Assembly (NCBI GenBank): GCA_023667095.1
Contig: JAMPAT010000010.1
Location: 1-64,000 of the forward strand
Source: Bacteroidales bacterium
GTDB taxonomy: Bacteria > Bacteroidota > Bacteroidia > Bacteroidales > UBA932
Direction of reading: 5' to 3'
DNA length: 64,000 nt
Shown here: piece after piece, positions 51,819 through 60,841 of the stretch
How positions within the stretch are numbered: position 1 is the stretch's first letter
Layout: the number at the start of each line of letters is the position of its first letter
Notes under the pieces: model-generated
What the model saw: the letters and a program-made list of their open reading frames with translations, nothing else
Databases searched by the model: none
What the model was told of the DNA's origin: nothing
Made by a program: the position numbers and the translations under genes

Positions 51819-54800
51819 ATGAAGAAAATCAAAGTTTTTTTCACAGTGTTGTCGGTCTTTGCAGCTGTCCTGGCTTCAGCCCAGAATCTCACTGTGACCG
51901 GAAATGTCACTGATGCCTCTACCGGTGAACCTATACCTTTCGCATCCATACAGATCAAGGGTACGGTTACAGGCGGAAGTACTGATGCTGACGGATATTA
52001 TTCAATCAGCGTCCCTTCTGACGGCATCCTTATTTTTTCATCCATCGGATATGAGCAGGCAGAAGTGCCTGTGAATGGCAGGACAAAGGTAAATGCATCT
52101 TTGAAGCCTGATACGGAAATGCTGGAGGGCGTTGTCGTTACAGGTATGCAGAAGATGGACAAGCGTCTGTTTACCGGTTCAACTGCCAAGGTTGACGGTG
52201 AGAAGGCCAAGATGGACGGAGTCGCAGAAATAAGCCGCGCACTTGAGGGAAGGGCGTCAGGAGTATCTGTACAGAACGTATCCGGTACATTCGGTACCGC
52301 CCCAAAGATAAGGGTACGCGGAGCGACATCAATCTACGGTAGTTCAAAACCGCTATGGGTTGTTGACGGAGTGATAATGGAGGATGTCGTGGAAGTAGAT
52401 TCCGACCAGCTGTCATCAGGAGATGCGACTACATTGATAAGTTCTGCAATTGCCGGACTGAATGCAGATGACATAGAGAGTTTCCAGATTCTGAAGGACG
52501 GCTCCGCTACATCTATCTACGGAGCGCGTGCCATGGCCGGTGTCATTGTCGTCACGACAAAGAAGGGAACTTCAGGACACAGCAGGATCAGCTATACGGG
52601 AGAATTCACGACACGCCTGAAACCGTCATACCGTAATTTCAACATCATGAATTCCCAGGAGCAGATAAGTGTGTACAGGGAAATGGAGCAGAAAGGATGG
52701 CTCAATTATTCTGACCTTTCCAATGCAAGCGAGAGCGGTATCTATGGCAAGATGTACAACCTCATCACCAATGGGCAGCTCCTCAATACCGAGGCTTCCC
52801 GCAATGCTTTCCTCCGTGAAAGTGAGTACCGCAACACGGACTGGTTTGACATGCTCTTCAGCAATGCCTTGATGCACAACCATTCAGTCAGCATTTCCGC
52901 AGGAAACGAGAAGTCCCAGTATTATGCTTCCATAAGTGCAATGCTTGATCCGGGCTGGACAAAGCAGAGCAAGGTCAACAGGTACACTGCAAACCTCAAT
53001 GCCTCATACAATATTCTGAAATGGCTGTCATTCAACATGATTTCCAATGCTTCATACCGTAAGCAGAGGGCACCTGGAACATTGTCGTCAGACATTGATG
53101 CAGTCCACGGTGAGGTGAAGAGGGACTTTGATATCAACCCGTATTCTTATGCGTTGAATACCTCACGTGTCCTTGATGCCAATGAATACTATACAAGGAA
53201 CTATGCGGATTTCAACATTCTCCATGAACTTGACAACAACTACATGGACTTTGATGTCACAGACCTCAAGTTCCAGGGAGAGTTCAGGGTCAAGCCGCTT
53301 GCAGGCCTGGAGATTTCTGCGCTTGGCGCGGTGAAATACTCGCAGACTTCACAGCAGCATACAATAACGGACTACTCAAACCAGGCCATGGCCTACAGGG
53401 CAATGCCAACAACCACAATCAGGGACAAGAACTCGTTCCTCTATACGGATCCTGATGATCCTTACGCTGTACCTGTGACTGTCCTTCCGGACGGAGGTAT
53501 CTACGAAAAGACTGACTTCAAGATGCTTTCATATGATTTCCGTGCTACAGCTGCCTACAATAAGGAATTCCGCGGAGGACATATCATGAATCTGTTTGGG
53601 GGTATGGAAATCAACTCCGTAGAGCGTCAGCAGTCATGGTTCAGGGGCTGGGGAATGCAGTACTCAATGGGAGAAATAGCACGTTATGCCTACCAGGTGT
53701 TCAAGAAAGGCGCAGAGGAAGGCTCCGAATATTTTACTCTTGTAAATACCCTTACCAGAAGTGTCGCTTTCTTTGCCAACGGTACATATTCATATAAAGG
53801 AAGGTACACTGTCAACGGCACTATCCGCTATGAAGGTACCAACAAGCTCGGCAAGACTACATCTGCACGCTGGCTGCCTACATGGAATGTATCAGGTGCA
53901 TGGAATATACACGAGGAGAACTGGTTCAGGCCTGCATACCCTGCTGTGTCATTCCTGTCATTGAAAGCTTCATATTCGCTTACAGCAGACCGTGGCCCTG
54001 CAAGTGTGACCAACTCACGTGTTGTCATAAGTAGCCAGACTCCATGGAGACCTAATGCCGGAGACCAGGAATCTGCATTGTATGTAGCAGACCTTGAAAA
54101 CGGTGAGCTTACATACGAGAAAAAGCATGAAATCAATGTCGGTGCAGCCCTTGGATTCATCGACAACAGGATCAATGTGGAGTTTGACTGGTACAAGCGT
54201 AACAACTATGACCTTATCGGCCCTGTAACGACACAGGGTATCGGAGGACAGGTGACTAAATATGGAAATGTCGCGTCAATGAATTCTTCCGGTGTCGAGC
54301 TTACCCTTTCTACGGTAAATATCAATACCAAGAACTTCAAGTGGACAACAGACTTCATCTATTCGCATGCTGCCAACAAGGTGACTGACCTTGTAAACAG
54401 GCAGAGGGTAATCGACCTTGTCTCAGGTACCGGCTTTGCCCTTGAAGGCTATCCTGTGCGCTCGATATTCTCTGTTCCGTTCAAGGGACTCAATGAGAAG
54501 GGACTTCCTATGTTCCTGGACCAGGACGGCAATGTGACTACGACCGGAATATATTTCCAGGAGCGTGAGAACATAAGCTTCCTTGAGTATTCAGGAACAG
54601 CAGATCCGACTGATTTCGGCAGCTTTGGCAATACATTCTCCTGGAAAGGCTTGAAACTGAATATTTTCTTTACATATTCATTCGGAAACGTCGTGCGTCT
54701 GGACCCTGTCTTCTCGAACCAGTATACAGACCTTACGTCAATGCCGCGTGAATTCAGGAACAGATGGGTTGTACCTGGCGATGAGTCTGTAACTACAGTG

Positions 54801-55121
54801 CCTGTAATCGCCTCGGCTGAGCAGGTTCACCAGGACCGTGAACTGTCATATGCCTACAATGCGTATAACTATTCAACTGAACGTATTGCGAAAGGTGATT
54901 TCATCAGGCTTAAGGAAATCTCTCTCAGCTATGACTTCCCTCAGAAATGGGTAAAGGCGATGAAGATGAATACATTGTCATTGAAGCTGCAGGCTACCAA
55001 CCTTGCCCTGCTCTATGCTGACAAGAAACTCAACGGGCAGGATCCTGAGTTCTTCAACACTGGCGGTGTTGCGACTCCGCTTCCGAAGCAGTTTACCGTA
55101 ACACTTAGAATTGGCCTGTAA
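51819..55121 (+). CDS. SusC/RagA TonB-dependent transporter, right arm
   Basis: The 1100-residue protein has a signal peptide (MKKIKVFFTVLSVFAAVLAS), a carboxypeptidase-regulatory-like domain (TGNVTDASTGEPIPFASIQI), a plug domain (TAPKIRVRGATSIYGSSKPL, DGSATSIYGARAMAGVIVVT) and the outer-membrane barrel. Its first ~100 residues closely resemble the left-arm SusC, while the barrels differ, so the two probably take up different ligands. In the present orientation the segment promoter reads into this gene. The susD partner follows after 20 nt. Confidence 0.95.
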   Translation: MKKIKVFFTVLSVFAAVLASAQNLTVTGNVTDASTGEPIPFASIQIKGTVTGGSTDADGYYSISVPSDGILIFSSIGYEQAEVPVNGRTKVNASLKPDTEMLEGVVVTGMQKMDKRLFTGSTAKVDGEKAKMDGVAEISRALEGRASGVSVQNVSGTFGTAPKIRVRGATSIYGSSKPLWVVDGVIMEDVVEVDSDQLSSGDATTLISSAIAGLNADDIESFQILKDGSATSIYGARAMAGVIVVTTKKGTSGHSRISYTGEFTTRLKPSYRNFNIMNSQEQISVYREMEQKGWLNYSDLSNASESGIYGKMYNLITNGQLLNTEASRNAFLRESEYRNTDWFDMLFSNALMHNHSVSISAGNEKSQYYASISAMLDPGWTKQSKVNRYTANLNASYNILKWLSFNMISNASYRKQRAPGTLSSDIDAVHGEVKRDFDINPYSYALNTSRVLDANEYYTRNYADFNILHELDNNYMDFDVTDLKFQGEFRVKPLAGLEISALGAVKYSQTSQQHTITDYSNQAMAYRAMPTTTIRDKNSFLYTDPDDPYAVPVTVLPDGGIYEKTDFKMLSYDFRATAAYNKEFRGGHIMNLFGGMEINSVERQQSWFRGWGMQYSMGEIARYAYQVFKKGAEEGSEYFTLVNTLTRSVAFFANGTYSYKGRYTVNGTIRYEGTNKLGKTTSARWLPTWNVSGAWNIHEENWFRPAYPAVSFLSLKASYSLTADRGPASVTNSRVVISSQTPWRPNAGDQESALYVADLENGELTYEKKHEINVGAALGFIDNRINVEFDWYKRNNYDLIGPVTTQGIGGQVTKYGNVASMNSSGVELTLSTVNINTKNFKWTTDFIYSHAANKVTDLVNRQRVIDLVSGTGFALEGYPVRSIFSVPFKGLNEKGLPMFLDQDGNVTTTGIYFQERENISFLEYSGTADPTDFGSFGNTFSWKGLKLNIFFTYSFGNVVRLDPVFSNQYTDLTSMPREFRNRWVVPGDESVTTVPVIASAEQVHQDRELSYAYNAYNYSTERIAKGDFIRLKEISLSYDFPQKWVKAMKMNTLSLKLQATNLALLYADKKLNGQDPEFFNTGGVATPLPKQFTVTLRIGL

Positions 55122-55141
55122 AACCATTAAATCAAGAAAAC

Positions 55142-56752
55142 ATGAAAATGAGAAACATATATCTTTTCTTTGCACTTCTGCTTGTCCCGGCTTTCTTGTC
55201 ATGCAACAAGTGGCTTGATGTCATGCCGGACAACAGGGCTGAAGTGGACACCGTGGAGAAGGTGGCTAAGCTGCTGGTCAGTGCATACTCTGACTCAGAC
55301 TATATAATCACAGCGGAAATGGCGGCGGACAACCTTGATGACATGGGTGCTTCAAATCCATACAGCTCCCGTTTCTATGAGCAGATGTTCTACTCATGGT
55401 GCGATGTCACTGAGGCAGACAATGATGACCCGAAGAACCTGTGGCAAGGATATTACGGTGCCATTACCAACGCCAACCAGGCATTGGCTGCCATTGAGGA
55501 ACTTGGCAATACCGAGGAACTTGCCCCTTACCGCGGAGAGGCTCTACTGTGCAGGGCATATGCGCATTTCATACTTGTCAACATGTTCTGCAAGGCCTAT
55601 AATCCGGCTACTGCAGACACAGACCTCGGTATTCCTTATATGGACAAGCCTGAGACAGAGCTGGACCCAAAATATGAGAGAGGAACTGTGGCTGAGGTCT
55701 ACAGCAATATCCGGAAAGACATAGAGGAAGGCCTTCCGCTTATCAATGACGGAGTCTACTCCATACCTAAGTTCCATTTCAATGAGAAGGCTGCCAATAC
55801 ATTTGCTTCAAGATTCTACCTCTTCACCGGAGAATGGGATGAGGCTATCAGATGTGCAAATGTTGCCCTAGGCTCATCTCCAAGGGAACTCCTCCGTGAT
55901 TACGTGACACTTGCATCCTATCCAAAGGACCTGACAGTAGTGCCTGTACAGTATTCAAGCTCGAATATGAAGAATAACTTCCTTCTCCAGGCAAGCTATT
56001 CATATACCGGATATTTCTACAGCAACTATTTTTTCCATGGACGCTTTTCGCAGAACAATTTCCTTGTGCAGACAGAAATCATGAACTGTGCACCTTGGGG
56101 AACATTTACTCCATCTGCATCAAGCTATACGTATGGAAACATGTACAAGCTTACTCCATACGTCTATATCGGGACAAATTTCGACAAGACCATCTTGCCT
56201 AAATACAATCCGCGTCTGATGGAATACACAGACCCTGTTGCCGGAGTCGGATATTTCAGGACCCTTTCAATGCCGTTGATAGCAGAGGAGGCCCTTCTGA
56301 ACCGTGCGGAAGCCTATATAATGAAGGAAGACTATACAAAGGCACTTGAGGATATCAACCTCTGGACAAACAATACGCTGAATCCGGCAAGGTGTACGCC
56401 AAACCTGACAGAGGAGTCTATACAGGCATGGGCAGACAGCTATGAATATTATACGGCTACCGCCCCTACTCCAAAGAAAAGGCTGAGCCCTATGCTTGTT
56501 ACACTTGAGGAAGGCAGCAAGAAAGAGGCGTTTACACATTGCATACTCTACATCAGGAGGGTTGAATTCATGCAGTGCGGAATGAGGTGGTTTGACGTCA
56601 AGAGATACGGTATAGAAGTCTACCGCCGTACAATCAGCACATCATTCGCCGTGTCAAATGTTGCAGACTGCCTGACTGTAGATGACGAGAGACGCGCTCT
56701 GCAGCTTCCTAAGGATGTCATTACTGCAGGCCTTACTCCAAACCCACGTTAA
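55142..56752 (+). CDS. RagB/SusD family lipoprotein, right arm
   Basis: The 536-residue protein has lipobox AFLSCNKW and the SusD pattern: LLVSAYSDSDYIITAEMAAD, LLCRAYAHFILVNMFCKAYN, KFHFNEKAANTFASRFYLF and the C-terminal LYIRRVEFMQCGMRWFDVKR. It is the ligand-capturing lid of the right SusC. It differs strongly from the left SusD. It stands at the head of a run of surface genes with small gaps, so it is part of a long transcript 51819 to beyond 64000. Confidence 0.93.
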   Translation: MKMRNIYLFFALLLVPAFLSCNKWLDVMPDNRAEVDTVEKVAKLLVSAYSDSDYIITAEMAADNLDDMGASNPYSSRFYEQMFYSWCDVTEADNDDPKNLWQGYYGAITNANQALAAIEELGNTEELAPYRGEALLCRAYAHFILVNMFCKAYNPATADTDLGIPYMDKPETELDPKYERGTVAEVYSNIRKDIEEGLPLINDGVYSIPKFHFNEKAANTFASRFYLFTGEWDEAIRCANVALGSSPRELLRDYVTLASYPKDLTVVPVQYSSSNMKNNFLLQASYSYTGYFYSNYFFHGRFSQNNFLVQTEIMNCAPWGTFTPSASSYTYGNMYKLTPYVYIGTNFDKTILPKYNPRLMEYTDPVAGVGYFRTLSMPLIAEEALLNRAEAYIMKEDYTKALEDINLWTNNTLNPARCTPNLTEESIQAWADSYEYYTATAPTPKKRLSPMLVTLEEGSKKEAFTHCILYIRRVEFMQCGMRWFDVKRYGIEVYRRTISTSFAVSNVADCLTVDDERRALQLPKDVITAGLTPNPR

Positions 56753-56776
56753 CAGATGTTTAAATACATGATAAAT

Positions 56777-57667
56777 ATGAACAGATACCTGAAATATTTT
56801 ATAGTAATGCTGGTTGCTGCCGCATTGGCCTCATGTGCAGAAAAGCCGCTGGACCCGCAGAGCCAGATAATTGACTCACAGTCGCAGAAGAACGAGTTTG
56901 ACAGGTGGATAATCAGGAATTATGTCGAGCCATACAACATTGACTTCAAATACCGGATGGAAAGGAATGAGTCGGACATGAACTACTGGCTTGTGCCGGC
57001 TGAATATGACAAGTCAATCCAGATGGCAAAGCTGATGCTCTACCTCTGTATCGAACCGTATGACGAGATTACCGGCAGCAAGGAGTTTATCCGCAGCTAT
57101 TATCCGAAGATGATACACCTGATAGGCTCTGCTGCATACAACAATAACAAGACAATGGTGCTCGGTACAGCAGAAGGCGGTCTCAAGATAACCATGTACT
57201 ATGTGAATAACATCATGCTTGACCCGGATTATCTGAACCATTACTATTTCAAGACCATGCATCATGAGTTTACGCATATCCTGAACCAGACAAAGCCTTA
57301 TTCAACTGACTTTGACATGATTTCAGGAGCAGACTATGTCACCGACTCATGGAGCGATGCCTGGGAAGGCAGCACGCTTGAGGCACAGGATGCCAGTGCC
57401 CAGAAGGCCGGATTCATCAGCACATACGCCTCAAAGGAGGCAGGGGAGGATTTTGCCGAGCTGCTGTCTCTCTATGTCACAAATACGGAGGAGTACTGGA
57501 ATGGTGTGCTTGCAAATGCCGGTGCCGGAGCAGACAAGATCAGGGCAAAGTTTGACATTGTGTACAACTATATGATCAATTCATGGGATATCGACCTGGA
57601 TGAGCTGAGGGATATCATACATGGGCGCCAGGACAGAATCGGTGAACTTGATCTTGAGAACCTTTAA
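56777..57667 (+). CDS. Putative zinc-binding metallopeptidase lipoprotein
   Basis: The protein has lipobox ALASCAEK (Cys20) and the zinc motif HHEFTHILNQ (H163, E164, H167), which fits the putative zinc-binding metallopeptidase family (Mx1-like) common beside SusCD pairs. It likely cleaves protein or glycoprotein substrates at the cell surface. The ATG at 56777 gives a normal signal peptide; an in-frame ATG at 56756, 4 nt after the susD stop, is the alternative. The stop is followed by DUF4302 after 12 nt. Confidence 0.85.
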   Translation: MNRYLKYFIVMLVAAALASCAEKPLDPQSQIIDSQSQKNEFDRWIIRNYVEPYNIDFKYRMERNESDMNYWLVPAEYDKSIQMAKLMLYLCIEPYDEITGSKEFIRSYYPKMIHLIGSAAYNNNKTMVLGTAEGGLKITMYYVNNIMLDPDYLNHYYFKTMHHEFTHILNQTKPYSTDFDMISGADYVTDSWSDAWEGSTLEAQDASAQKAGFISTYASKEAGEDFAELLSLYVTNTEEYWNGVLANAGAGADKIRAKFDIVYNYMINSWDIDLDELRDIIHGRQDRIGELDLENL

Positions 57668-57679
57668 TTTGAAAAAGTC

Positions 57680-58981
57680 ATGAAGAAAACATATTTGATG
57701 CTTCTCGCAATATTGCCTTTCCTGTTCCAGTCCTGCCTTTTTGAGGACAAGGACCTGTTTGACAAGACTGCCTCGGAAAGGCTTGAGGAATTTCTTGCTG
57801 AATACAAGGCCCTGCTCTCATCCTCTGAAAACGGATGGCTTTTAGAGTATTATCCTGACGAGGAACTGACGTATGGAGGATATGCCTATGTCGTAAATTT
57901 TACGGACGAGGATGTCGTTGCATCGTTTGAACTTGCCGAAGACCTTTCAAAGACTGTAATAAGCTATTATAAGCTTACGGGTGACGATGGCCCGGTACTG
58001 ACTTTTGACACATACAATGAATATCTGCATTACTTCGCAACTCCGGATATCAATGACTATGAGGCGATGCATGGAGACTATGAATTCAACATTGCCGGAA
58101 AGTCAGATGACGGCTCTGAGGTCTACCTTACCGGAAAGAAGACAGGAAACAGAATGACTCTCAGGAAAATCGACTCAGCACCTGCAGAATACCTGTCAAA
58201 GGTCGTCGAGGTGTCTGATGCAATGGCTGCGCCGGCATATTCACTTTCCATAGGTGAGATTGAGGCTGAATGCGAAATGGAATACAATGTCATCTATTAT
58301 TCGTATTCTGTCACAGGGACATCTGACGGAGAGACAGTCGCACCGGTGGAACTTTATGAGGGGCAGATCCCGTTCTGCTTCACACCTTCCGGAATACATT
58401 TCTATGAGCCTGCAGAAATAGATGGTGTCACATATGACAGCATGACATTCAAGGACAATACACTTGTCTCTGAAGACGGAAAGCTTGTCATTTCAAAGAT
58501 AATACCTCCTCTCAACCAGATGCTTGTCACAGGGGACTGGTTTATCAGCTATGATAACCTCAGTGCATACGCAAAGCTGTATTTTGACAGGGCAGACTCA
58601 CAGCTGATGTCTTCTGAAGGGGAATCATTGAGATTTGCTTTCATGGGCAAGGGAAATACTGTCAATTCAGGCTATACCTCTGCATGGGGCTTCACCTTTG
58701 TCACCGATGCAGGATATGGCGGACAGCTTACAATGACGACTTCACTCGAGGGAGATGACAAGGTGTCAATGGTATTTGCCATGACAGGACAGGGTGACGG
58801 AGTCTATTATCACAACAACTGTGGCTTCCACTATTATCTGAATGTGTTCGGATACAGTTCTGCAAGGATATTTACAATTACTGCTGACAATGAGTCTGCT
58901 CCGTCTTACCTGACCCTTACTGAGGATGCAAATCCTGACAACTGGGTACGTCTGGAGGCGCGGCAGGTAACTTACAAGTAA
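57680..58981 (+). CDS. DUF4302 lipoprotein
   Basis: The 433-residue protein has the lipobox FLFQSCLFED. The start of the mature part, DKTASERLEEFLAEYKALLS followed by SSENGWLLEYYPDEELTYGG, is the DUF4302 signature. The family is found with SusC/SusD pairs and its job is unknown, perhaps ligand binding at the surface. It sits between the metallopeptidase and a beta-repeat protein, with gaps of about 12 nt on both sides, all in one transcript. Confidence 0.85.
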   Translation: MKKTYLMLLAILPFLFQSCLFEDKDLFDKTASERLEEFLAEYKALLSSSENGWLLEYYPDEELTYGGYAYVVNFTDEDVVASFELAEDLSKTVISYYKLTGDDGPVLTFDTYNEYLHYFATPDINDYEAMHGDYEFNIAGKSDDGSEVYLTGKKTGNRMTLRKIDSAPAEYLSKVVEVSDAMAAPAYSLSIGEIEAECEMEYNVIYYSYSVTGTSDGETVAPVELYEGQIPFCFTPSGIHFYEPAEIDGVTYDSMTFKDNTLVSEDGKLVISKIIPPLNQMLVTGDWFISYDNLSAYAKLYFDRADSQLMSSEGESLRFAFMGKGNTVNSGYTSAWGFTFVTDAGYGGQLTMTTSLEGDDKVSMVFAMTGQGDGVYYHNNCGFHYYLNVFGYSSARIFTITADNESAPSYLTLTEDANPDNWVRLEARQVTYK

Positions 58982-58993
58982 AAAATCTGTGTT

Positions 58994-60544
58994 ATGAAAA
59001 AGATACAATCATTATATTGGACAGGAATCCTTGCTGCCGTCATGGCAGCAGGATGCGATCCTGTGGAAAACACAATCGGGGGGGGCATCACAGTTCCTGA
59101 TGACGTTACATTTGCCGTCAGTGCGTCTGATGTCACTACAGATATGGCCAGAATCACTATTTCCCATGACGGAACAAGTGCAAATACCTTCTGCGGCTTT
59201 TGCTATGATGACATTGAAACCAGCGTTGACATGGCCATCAACCGCAGGGTTGCAGAAATGTCGCAAAGCGGCAATGAACTTGCAGACTTCCTCATCGGCG
59301 GGACATCATACAGGTATATCCTGAAAAATCTTGAGTCAAGGAAAACTTACAGGTATGTTGTCTTCGGGCTTAATGCTGACGGTACGGTATATGGAACCCC
59401 TGGCCAATGTGAATTCAGCACAGAAAGGGTATCAGCTGAGTTTTCGGTAAATGTGTCAAATGTCGGGACTGAAACAGCTTCCGCATCTGTGTCAAGCACC
59501 GGCTATGACGATGATACCTGGTATGCCTTCTGTACAGAAGACCTTGATTCGGACTTGTCTGATGTCATTGCGGCAGAGATTGCCGTATTGGGGGAAAGAA
59601 TAGCCTCCAGCCTGAAGTCAGGCAATGCCGAGGTGGAATTTACCGGACTTAGGCAGGATACCGGCTACCGTGTCGTTGTGACCGGCCTGCTTGCAGACGG
59701 AACTGTATATGGGACAGCTGTGTCGGCTTCATTCAAGACAGAGCGTGAGCCTGTTGTGTACCGTGTAAATGAAGCATGGACAGTCACATATGCTGGGCGG
59801 GCAGACTATGAAGGAGAGCTTTCTGACTTTATCTCTGTTACATCCACTTCTTCAGCGGACAGATATGTAATTGGAGTATATTCTGCTGAGACAGTGTCAA
59901 AATTCGGCATTGAGGCAGTATGTGAGGATGTTGCTGCCGGAATTGTAGAGCTTGTGGAACAGTTTGTGGGACAGGGTTTACCGAGGGATCTGGTCATGAG
60001 CGTATTCACACATACTGAATCTGCAGATGAACCTTACAACCTGTTTGATCCAGGTGAGTACATTGCCGTAGCTGCAGGAATTGACGATGACCTTAATGTG
60101 ACAGGACTATATGCACTTTCTGATGCCTTTGTTATCGAGGAGGCTGAAGAGGAAGATGCCACGGAAGGATACAAGGCATGGCTTGGAACATGGAATATTA
60201 CAGATGCCAAAGATTCCCAAAACAATCATAGCGTCACCATTGCAGCAGATGAGGTCAATAAGTCGTATGTAGTCACAGACTTCATTTCTGAGAAGTGTAC
60301 ATACAAGGCTGAATTTGATGCGAGTACAAATGAACTTGTATTCAAGACCTATGATGAGCCGCACCGTTGGAATTTCACAGATTTCTATGGCAATATCAAG
60401 TATTTGGGATTGATCCAGGTCGGTGCAGACTCACAGTTTGTAGGCGGCAGTATGAGATGGCAAGGGCAGAGATGGACGGCGATGTGGCAACAATCAAGAT
60501 ATGCTGCAAAGTTACTATCGAAAATAACAGCACATATGATATAA
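58994..60544 (+). CDS. Beta-repeat lipoprotein, frameshifted near the 3' end
   Basis: The 516-residue frame has a lipobox (AVMAAGCDPVE) and two similar fibronectin-like modules (VTFAVSASDVTTDMARITIS and FSVNVSNVGTETASASVSST) with repeated RYVVFGLNADGTVYGTPGQ / RVVVTGLLADGTVYGTAVS. A C-terminal domain begins WLGTWNITDAKDSQNN. From about residue 486 the frame becomes nonsense, while the adjacent +1 offset frame continues with family-like sequence (next entry). It also contains an eight-G run (59078-59085) near the start. The likely original protein was about 591 residues. Confidence 0.75.
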   Translation: MKKIQSLYWTGILAAVMAAGCDPVENTIGGGITVPDDVTFAVSASDVTTDMARITISHDGTSANTFCGFCYDDIETSVDMAINRRVAEMSQSGNELADFLIGGTSYRYILKNLESRKTYRYVVFGLNADGTVYGTPGQCEFSTERVSAEFSVNVSNVGTETASASVSSTGYDDDTWYAFCTEDLDSDLSDVIAAEIAVLGERIASSLKSGNAEVEFTGLRQDTGYRVVVTGLLADGTVYGTAVSASFKTEREPVVYRVNEAWTVTYAGRADYEGELSDFISVTSTSSADRYVIGVYSAETVSKFGIEAVCEDVAAGIVELVEQFVGQGLPRDLVMSVFTHTESADEPYNLFDPGEYIAVAAGIDDDLNVTGLYALSDAFVIEEAEEEDATEGYKAWLGTWNITDAKDSQNNHSVTIAADEVNKSYVVTDFISEKCTYKAEFDASTNELVFKTYDEPHRWNFTDFYGNIKYLGLIQVGADSQFVGGSMRWQGQRWTAMWQQSRYAAKLLSKITAHMI

Positions 60545-60768
60545 CAGGCATTTATGCTGCTGTCTATGCTGAAGGCTCCACTACCTCTGCCGGAGGTGTC
60601 GGAATGATTAATCTTCCGGCTGCAATGGCCAAGGGAGCCGCCACTGCAGCAGCCGGCAAGTCTGCAATGTTGCGGACCTCCGTTTCAAGGCGTATTGTGC
60701 CGGCAAAGGAGAAAACATCTTTAAAGATTAAGGAAGCAGCACTTTCAGAGACAGTCTGTGCTGAGTAA
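60450..60768 (+). pseudogene. Displaced C-terminal part of the beta-repeat lipoprotein
   Basis: Beginning near 60450 this frame reads YEMARAEMDGDVATIK and ends at 60768. It continues the C-terminal domain of the upstream gene (GLIQVGADSQFVGGS then YEMARAEM), as if one base were lost between the G and T at 60450/60451. It has no good start codon or signal of its own. Either a real frameshift mutation, a phase-off state or an assembly error explains it. Confidence 0.65.
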
Positions 60769-60841
60769 TCAGATGAACCATTACAGCGGAGGACAGCCCG
60801 GACGGATGCCCTCCGCTGTGCCAATATATAAGCCGTACAAT

